Of a DNA stretch of 11,020 bases, positions 6,062 to 11,020 are shown in pieces. The stretch covers positions 1 to 11,020 of the forward strand of contig JAFYMM010000127.1 of assembly GCA_017550055.1 (NCBI GenBank), in the 5' to 3' direction. Position 1 is the stretch's first letter; every line of letters begins with the position of its first letter. The DNA is from Paludibacteraceae bacterium (GTDB lineage: Bacteria > Bacteroidota > Bacteroidia > Bacteroidales > Paludibacteraceae). The translations under genes and the position numbers were made by a program. A model generated the notes under the pieces. The model made no database searches. It was not told where the DNA came from and saw nothing but the letters and a program-made list of their open reading frames with translations.

Positions 6062-7977
6062 ATTAGCGTATAAGCACGAATAACTTCGGCTACCGACATA
6101 GCAAAACTCATAGCACCATGACCACGGAAAGGAGGATTGCCATCGTATAATTCAGACAATGTGCAGAGAGTCAACTCCTTCATTTCAGGCTCAAAGCCTG
6201 CCATAATACGCATAACAAAAGAGACTCCACTCATCTTATACACCTTGAGATAAGCCTCTACGAACGAAGCTGTTGTCCAAGGCCAAATTGGACCATTGTG
6301 GTAATTGCGATCACGTTCCAATTCGCCTCCAATATATTCTGGACGATACATGCCACTCTTTGGACTAAGACTGCGCAAACCTTTAATAGTCAACAACTCA
6401 CGAGTTACGATATCAACAACCGATTTTTGTTGTTTTCTGTCTAATGCCGAATATGGCAACGACACTGCAAACAACATATTAGGACGCACCTCTTTGTTGC
6501 AATAGTCGCCATCTACATAATCATACAGATATGTGCCATTCCAGAATTTAGCCACCAACGAATTGCCCGAAAGTCCTGCTTGATAATCGAACAAATCGGC
6601 TTGATTTTCGTTCTTTTGTGCAGTAGCCAATTCTGCGGCAAACTTCAACGCATTATACCACAAAGCATTGATTTCTACCACATAGCCCGTACGAGGTGTG
6701 ATTGGCCATCCGTTCTCTACGGCATTCATCCATGTAGCAGGTTTTTCTGTTCCTTTGACATACAACAAGCCGTTGTCATGCACAGAAAGATTTGGATGTT
6801 GCTGACGACGAATATAATTAACTATATCAAACACCAATTGACCATACTTTTCAGCCGCCACGTCAACACCTAACTTTATTGCATATTGTTGAATAGCCCA
6901 AATAGCCCACAACAAAACATCAGGAGCATCAACCTCTTTCAAACGTGTTGTTGATGGCTCACCATTCATAAACTCACGCAAAGCCACCGATGCACACTCC
7001 ATTATTTCATCAAAAGCCTTCTCTTTATCGGCATAAAGCGTAACACCTGGGAGAGAGATGAACTGATCGCGAGCACGATAATCAAACCATGGGCAACCAG
7101 CTAAAAGATAAGAACCATCAGACAATTTGTTGTGGAATTGGTCAGCCGAAGCCTTCAAGCAAGCCATAAAGTCAGAGCGTTCCATTCTTGTTTCCTTTTC
7201 TTCCTCGAACAGACGTTTCATCTTGCGAGGAGAAATGGCATCTGTACCCGCCGAGAAGACCACAGTTTCGCCTTTCTTGATAGAAAGCTCAAAATATCCA
7301 GGCACAAACAAATCCTCTTTGAAAGCATAGCCACGCTCAGCCTCTTTTGAATACTCTATGCCATTATACCAATTAGGCTCTGACACCCATTGCATTTGCT
7401 TGTTTGTTTGCATTACGAGATTAGGGTAGCCTTCGTACATACAGAATGACACACCATTTTCGGCTTCAGCATAGTCGGTAGAAGCAACAGAGTTTTGCTC
7501 AGTCAACTTGTTCACACTGCGGAAAGCAAGGAATGGACGCAAGCGTAGTGTAGTAGCAGAATGAGCCTCGAGCAATGTATATGCCACTAACACACGGCTT
7601 TCGTTAGAGACCAAAATGCGCTCTTTTTGCAAAATCACACCACCAATACGGTAGATAGTTGTTGCAACCGAGCCCATACGGAACTCGCGAATATATTTAT
7701 GCCCACGAGGGCTATAATAATCTCCTGCATATTTGTGTAAGCCTATATTAAACTCGGCTCCGTGTTGAATTATTGTTTCATCACAGGAAGACAATAAAAC
7801 ATGGTTACCCCCAAGTTTTTCAACCGGAACAACCAACAAACCATGATACTTTCGTGTATTACAATCAACAATAGTACCACTTGAATAGGCTCCTGCACGA
7901 TTAGTGCGTAACATCTCTTTGTCTAACGACTTCTCTAAGTTAGTCATCAGCAACCTGTCAAATCTCAAGTAATTCAT
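6028..7977 (-). CDS. Glycogen debranching enzyme (amylo-alpha-1,6-glucosidase, GDE_N/GDE_C type)
   Basis: It should remove alpha-1,6-linked branches from cytoplasmic glycogen. The N-terminal beta-rich domain (about residues 10-225) carries LRTNRAGAYSSGTIVDCNTR and KYHGLLV. The C-terminal (alpha/alpha)6-barrel domain (about 280-640) carries WFDYRARDQFISLPG, DVLLWAIWAIQQY, TWMNAVENGWPITPRTG, EINALWYNAL (E436) and GPIWPW. Related enzymes often have Asp in TWMD, the assumed general acid; here it is Asn (N418, AAT at 6724-6726), which may be lineage-typical. The start at 7977 (MNYLRFDRLLM) fits the family; an upstream in-frame start at 8007 would add ten unconserved residues. Length is 649 aa. The last residues (LMHNALCTMQNA) are translated from heptamer array C. 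It is the first gene of the operon, 91 bp before the synthase, with a promoter about 130 bp upstream of the start. Confidence 0.92.
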   Translation of the reverse strand: MNYLRFDRLLMTNLEKSLDKEMLRTNRAGAYSSGTIVDCNTRKYHGLLVVPVEKLGGNHVLLSSCDETIIQHGAEFNIGLHKYAGDYYSPRGHKYIREFRMGSVATTIYRIGGVILQKERILVSNESRVLVAYTLLEAHSATTLRLRPFLAFRSVNKLTEQNSVASTDYAEAENGVSFCMYEGYPNLVMQTNKQMQWVSEPNWYNGIEYSKEAERGYAFKEDLFVPGYFELSIKKGETVVFSAGTDAISPRKMKRLFEEEKETRMERSDFMACLKASADQFHNKLSDGSYLLAGCPWFDYRARDQFISLPGVTLYADKEKAFDEIMECASVALREFMNGEPSTTRLKEVDAPDVLLWAIWAIQQYAIKLGVDVAAEKYGQLVFDIVNYIRRQQHPNLSVHDNGLLYVKGTEKPATWMNAVENGWPITPRTGYVVEINALWYNALKFAAELATAQKNENQADLFDYQAGLSGNSLVAKFWNGTYLYDYVDGDYCNKEVRPNMLFAVSLPYSALDRKQQKSVVDIVTRELLTIKGLRSLSPKSGMYRPEYIGGELERDRNYHNGPIWPWTTASFVEAYLKVYKMSGVSFVMRIMAGFEPEMKELTLCTLSELYDGNPPFRGHGAMSFAMSVAEVIRAYTLMHNALCTMQNA

Positions 7978-8062
7978 ATATAATTTAAGGTTATAATATC
8001 CTAACAATCAACAGAATTAACACACAATCACAACTACAAAAATTATGTTCTTTCTTACTTTA

Positions 8063-8097
8063 ATTGCACATTGTGCATTGTGCATTATACATTATAT
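8063..8097. repeat. Heptamer array D: 5 units in the 5' leader of the glycogen operon
   Basis: The + strand reads ATTGCAC, ATTGTGC, ATTGTGC, ATTATAC, ATTATAT. The array lies between the predicted transcription start (near 8102) and the debranching start codon (7977), so it is part of the mRNA leader. In transcript sense, the stretch GCACAATGTGC can form a 4-bp mini-hairpin. Confidence 0.85.
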
Positions 8098-8108
8098 CTA
8101 TTTTGCCA

Positions 8109-8139
8109 TAAAGTTACAACTTTTTTTCGAAACTACAAA
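8109..8139 (-). promoter_or_regulatory. Predicted promoter of the glycogen operon
   Basis: On the minus strand, TTTG (8139-8136) is followed after 19 bp by TAACTTTA (8116-8109). This matches the Bacteroidota consensus TAnnTTTG at all but the last base. The spacer length equals that of the ffs promoter. Both have a GTTG directly before the downstream element and an A-run before that. No operator-like inverted repeat was seen nearby. Confidence 0.6.
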
Positions 8140-8180
8140 CTTTTTTATGTTTTTATAATTATTTAACAAAATGATATAAA

Positions 8181-8217
8181 AAAATAGAACATTAAAGGGG
8201 ATTTAATGCTCTATTTT
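8181..8217 (-). terminator. Rho-independent terminator downstream of pyrH
   Basis: Arms 8181-8196 and 8202-8217 form a 16-bp stem around a 5-nt loop (GGGGA on +). The single imperfection is a G-U pair on the minus-strand RNA but an A-C mismatch on the other. The hairpin therefore serves pyrH, whose stop codon lies 25 bp away. A U-run ends the 3' arm. It also separates the housekeeping genes from the glycogen operon. Confidence 0.9.
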
Positions 8218-8242
8218 ATCTTAAATTTAGGACTGTTAAATA

Positions 8243-8950
8243 TTAATTATGCACGTATGTACCAATTTTTTCGCCAGATACGACTTTCACGAGGTTGCCT
8301 ACGGTGTCCATATCGAAAACAATGATTGGGAGGTTGTTTTCTTTGCACATTGTAGTGGCTGTGAGGTCCATAACTTTAAGACCGCGATTGTAGATTTCGT
8401 CGTAAGTGATTTCGTCGAATTTAGTTGCTGTTGGGTCTTTTTCAGGGTCGGCAGTGTAGATACCATCAACGCGAGTACCTTTGAGCATTACGTCGGCTTT
8501 GATTTCGATACCACGAAGAGAAGAGCCTGTGTCGGTTGTGAAATATGGATTGCCAGTGCCTGCTGAGAAGATAGCTACTTCGCCACGTTCGAGAGTTTCA
8601 ACCGCTTTGTCGCGAGTGTAGAATTCGCCAATTGGCTCCATGCGCACAGCTGTGAGTACACGAGCTTTAACGCCTTTTGTTTCGAGAGCAGAACTGAGGG
8701 CAAGAGAGTTGATAACCGTTGCAAGCATACCCATTTGGTCGCCTTTGATACGGTCGAAACCACGACCTGCACCACTTAAACCACGAAAGATGTTGCCTCC
8801 ACCGATAACGATTCCGACTTGGATGCCCATACGTGTGATTTCGGCTATTTGTTCGGCATATTCAGATAGACGTTGGTCGTCGATGCCATGTTGTTTGTTT
8901 CCCATTAGCGATTCGCCGCTAAGTTTGAGAAGTATTCTTTTAAATTTCAT
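8243..8950 (-). CDS. pyrH: Uridylate kinase (UMP kinase)
   Basis: This cytoplasmic hexameric kinase phosphorylates UMP to UDP with ATP, in pyrimidine nucleotide synthesis. At 235 residues it has normal length. Amino-acid kinase family motifs are all present: KLSGES (9-14, phosphate binding), VIGGGNIFRG (48-57), GDQMGMLAT (70-78, UMP binding), SAGTGNPYFTTDT (129-141) and VDGIYTADPEKDP (161-173). It starts at ATG 8948-8950 behind an A/T-rich leader without a Shine-Dalgarno sequence. The 107 bp between it and the kdsB stop hold no promoter match I could find, so it may be read from upstream. A strong terminator follows it, so frr, which often accompanies pyrH, is not next here. Confidence 0.97.
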   Translation of the reverse strand: MKFKRILLKLSGESLMGNKQHGIDDQRLSEYAEQIAEITRMGIQVGIVIGGGNIFRGLSGAGRGFDRIKGDQMGMLATVINSLALSSALETKGVKARVLTAVRMEPIGEFYTRDKAVETLERGEVAIFSAGTGNPYFTTDTGSSLRGIEIKADVMLKGTRVDGIYTADPEKDPTATKFDEITYDEIYNRGLKVMDLTATTMCKENNLPIIVFDMDTVGNLVKVVSGEKIGTYVHN

Positions 8951-9057
8951 AACTGATATATTTTTTGAGGGTTATTTTTTTGGTTATACAGACCGAGAAT
9001 GTGTCAGTCTTCTTCGGTGAAGGTTGCTTGAAGGTAACTACAGGGTAAGGAGCGATA

Positions 9058-9807
9058 TTATTTTTTTTGCTGCAAATATTGCTCGGCTTTGAGTAAATCT
9101 TCGGGGGTGTCGATGCCGATAGTTTCGATATTTGTGATAGCAGTTTGGATTGTCAATCGATTCTCAAGCCAGCGAAGTTGCTCGAGCGACTCGGCTAGTT
9201 CGAGCGGAGTTTGCTGTAGTTGTGTTATTTGCTTTAAGACTTGAATACGGTAGGCGTAAATGCCTATATGCTTGTAATATGTGTGGAATGAAGTCCAATC
9301 TTCGTTTTCTTTTCCTCGAAAATATGGAATTACGCTACGAGAAAAATATATGGCTTGACCTTGTGGGTTAGTAATGACTTTGGGTGTGTTAGGATTGGCT
9401 ATTACGCTGAATGGAGTGCCAGAAGGGAATGGTTTTATAAGTGTTGCAATGTCGGTTTGTGGATTGTCGAAACATTGCATTAGTAGTTTTATTTGCTCTT
9501 CGGCAATGAAGGGTTCGTCGCCTTGAACATTGATAACGACATCTGCCTCTACGCCAAAATTATTGTATGCCTCGAAGCAACGGTCGGTGCCAGTGCGATG
9601 TTCGCTTGAGGTCATCACTACTCTACCGCCAAAGCCTACGACTACATCGAAAATACGTTGGTCGTCGGTAGCAACGACAGCATCCAACAAACTTGATACT
9701 CGCTCATAAACATGCTGAATCATAGGCTTTCCGTCCAAAATAGCTAACGGCTTTGCGGGGAAACGAGTAGAAGCATAACGCGCAGGAATGATTGCAAGAA
9801 ATTTCAT
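9058..9807 (-). CDS. kdsB: 3-deoxy-manno-octulosonate cytidylyltransferase (CMP-Kdo synthetase)
   Basis: The enzyme activates Kdo with CTP to CMP-Kdo for addition to lipid A, so the organism makes a Kdo-containing lipopolysaccharide. The 249-residue protein has the nucleotidyltransferase entry IIPARYASTRFPAKPLA (6-22), SSEHRTGTDR (67-76), the metal-binding NVQGDEPF with D97, the sugar-binding region around KHIGIYAYR, and GIDTPEDL with D233 near the end. These include all the motifs I would expect of an active enzyme. It is cytoplasmic. The start ATG at 9805-9807 lies 32 bp after the end of the GHL10-like gene on the same strand, which suggests cotranscription. kdsA and kdsC are not in the window. 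Confidence 0.97.
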   Translation of the reverse strand: MKFLAIIPARYASTRFPAKPLAILDGKPMIQHVYERVSSLLDAVVATDDQRIFDVVVGFGGRVVMTSSEHRTGTDRCFEAYNNFGVEADVVINVQGDEPFIAEEQIKLLMQCFDNPQTDIATLIKPFPSGTPFSVIANPNTPKVITNPQGQAIYFSRSVIPYFRGKENEDWTSFHTYYKHIGIYAYRIQVLKQITQLQQTPLELAESLEQLRWLENRLTIQTAITNIETIGIDTPEDLLKAEQYLQQKK

Positions 9808-9839
9808 ATTTAAGAGGAGTTAATAATTAAAGGTCAATA

Positions 9840-11020
9840 TCAAAATGTATAAGTAACTGTATCGACAACTATACTCTCTTGACGGAAACGGTTGATTGTG
9901 GTTACTATGAATTTCACATGTTTCAATCCTTTTGTATCAATAGTTGATAGGTCGATTTCGGTGTTATTTGTTTTCGTCAATATATTTGATGGCTTTTCTA
10001 TGTCTAATTCGCTTGACGAGGCATCAAACATATAGACTACATAATATGCTACTTGATATCCGTCTTCATCAACCACAGCATCCCAACGAAGTTTGCCATT
10101 TTCGATGCGAAGATTGCGTGGTGCGGCAGAAGAAACACATACAAGATTTTTATTTTCAGGATTAAGAGATGGATATTTGTAATAAGTTTGTTGAAGACTA
10201 TCACACAATCCTTGAGCATTACGCAACAAACCCTTGCAAGAAAAATAGACAGCACCACTCGTAGCTGGATGGAGATTATTCATTGCAAGTTGACGACAAA
10301 GCTCGTTTGGACGTTTCCATGCCTCTATTTTGCCTTGACCTAAATTAGAGGCTGATAGACCAATATAAAGATTACGACCAAAACTATTTTTACTCCACCA
10401 ATCGACCAACACCTCATAATCAGCAACTTTTTTACCTATTTCCCAATAGAGCTGTGGCACGACATAATCGATCCAACCCTCTTTTAACCACAATCGGACA
10501 TCAGCATAGAGGTCGTCATAATTGGTACAGCCAGCTTGAGTTGCACTACCATTGACATCTTGATCGGCATTACGCCAAACACCAAATGGGCTAATACCAA
10601 ACTCGACCCAAGGTTTTATAGATTTGATAGTTGCACTAAGTTCTTGAATAATAAGATTTACGTTATTGCGACGCCAATCGTCTTTATTACTAAATCCACG
10701 AGGATATTGCGAGAATGTTTTCTCATCAGGGAATTCCTCACCAGCAATCCTATAAGGATAGAAATAATCATCGAAATGCACAGCATCAATATCGTAACGA
10801 GTGACAATATCAGCTACTACATCATTGAGATATGAGCGAGTTTCATCAAGACCGGGATTAAAATAGTACTGCTTGCCATATTTGACAAATAACTCGGGCT
10901 TACGAAAATATAAGTGATTAGGAGTTAAAAGCTTCAAATTGTTGACATTCAACACTCGATAAGGATTGAGCCATACATGCACCTCTATTTGACGCTTATG
11001 AGCTTCGGCAATCGTAAACT
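9840..11020 (-). CDS. GHL10/DUF187-family glycoside hydrolase-like protein, C-terminal 392 residues
   Basis: The frame is open to the window edge (last full codon at 11018), so the N-terminus and any signal peptide are missing. Visible motifs belong to the glycosyl-hydrolase-like 10 (beta/alpha)8 barrel: AHKRQIEVHVWLNPYRV (6-22 of the visible part), then after the GTG at 10982 (numbering from that GTG as 1) YDIDAVHFDDYFYPY (63-77, with the Asp pair typical of the family), FGISPFGVWRN (128-138) and WIDYVVPQLYWEIG (170-183). From about residue 285 to the end lies a beta-rich Fn3-like domain (APRNLRIENGKLRWDAV, later YYVVYMF). E. coli DigH (YddW) of this family cleaves denuded peptidoglycan glycans, and many Bacteroidota members are lipoproteins. 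An envelope glycan substrate is therefore plausible but not shown. It ends in TGA, 32 bp before kdsB. Confidence 0.87.
   Translation of the reverse strand, partial: FTIAEAHKRQIEVHVWLNPYRVLNVNNLKLLTPNHLYFRKPELFVKYGKQYYFNPGLDETRSYLNDVVADIVTRYDIDAVHFDDYFYPYRIAGEEFPDEKTFSQYPRGFSNKDDWRRNNVNLIIQELSATIKSIKPWVEFGISPFGVWRNADQDVNGSATQAGCTNYDDLYADVRLWLKEGWIDYVVPQLYWEIGKKVADYEVLVDWWSKNSFGRNLYIGLSASNLGQGKIEAWKRPNELCRQLAMNNLHPATSGAVYFSCKGLLRNAQGLCDSLQQTYYKYPSLNPENKNLVCVSSAAPRNLRIENGKLRWDAVVDEDGYQVAYYVVYMFDASSSELDIEKPSNILTKTNNTEIDLSTIDTKGLKHVKFIVTTINRFRQESIVVDTVTYTF

Noticed and set aside
7975..8007. Start of the debranching enzyme at 8007.
   Set aside because: The ten extra residues are unconserved in character, while the residues from 7977 on match the usual family N-terminus.
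8951..9057. A riboswitch, small ORF or promoter in the 107 bp between kdsB and pyrH.
   Set aside because: I found no stable fold, no TAnnTTTG match and no convincing frame, only A/T-rich leader sequence and short direct repeats.

Overview
The window looks like a chromosomal segment of a Bacteroidales bacterium (Bacteroides/Prevotella-like; I cannot place it to genus). Four things point there: promoters of the Bacteroidota type (TTTG, 19 bp, TAnnTTTG), A/T-rich leaders without Shine-Dalgarno sequences, a gene trio (debranching enzyme, glycosyltransferase, GH57 protein) arranged as I remember it from Bacteroides, and a short SRP RNA with a Bacteroidota-style apical loop. No phage, transposase, integrase or CRISPR array is visible.

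Layout. Positions 1-2825 (+ strand) hold the 3' part of sbcC, the large ATPase/coiled-coil subunit of the SbcCD nuclease; its N-terminal Walker A half lies outside the window. All other genes are on the minus strand. A bidirectional hairpin terminator (2878-2908) separates sbcC from a small RNA operon that reads towards it: promoter (3110-3140), SRP RNA (3010-3104), tRNA-Thr(UGU) (2919-2992).

Positions 3277-8139 hold a glycogen/alpha-glucan operon. In transcription order it runs promoter (8109-8139), glycogen debranching enzyme (6028-7977), a GT4/GT5-like glycogen synthase (4680-5936), a GH57 alpha-amylase-like protein (3341-4630) and a terminator (3277-3307). The synthase gene is interrupted by one in-frame TAG at codon 255. 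That is the position of the conserved donor-binding lysine of the family, and the frame is otherwise intact. The GH57 protein seems to lack both catalytic carboxylates. Four arrays of imperfect 7-bp repeats lie at the gene boundaries of this operon, one of them running into the 3' end of the debranching gene. I saw no such arrays elsewhere in the window.

Upstream on the same strand (8181-11020) lies a housekeeping and envelope group: the 3' part of a GHL10/DUF187-type glycoside hydrolase-like protein with a C-terminal Fn3-like domain, kdsB (CMP-Kdo synthetase) and pyrH (UMP kinase), ending in a strong terminator (8181-8217).

How the genes fit together. The operon encodes chain elongation (synthase), branch removal (debranching enzyme) and a probably non-catalytic GH57 partner, so it should govern intracellular storage glucan. 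The TAG, if real, would abolish elongation by this enzyme. KdsB and the GHL10 protein both concern the cell envelope, and PyrH supplies UDP for nucleotide and nucleotide-sugar synthesis. No gene-free stretch exceeds about 270 bases. The two longest (3141-3340 and 7978-8242) hold only the promoters, terminators and repeats listed.
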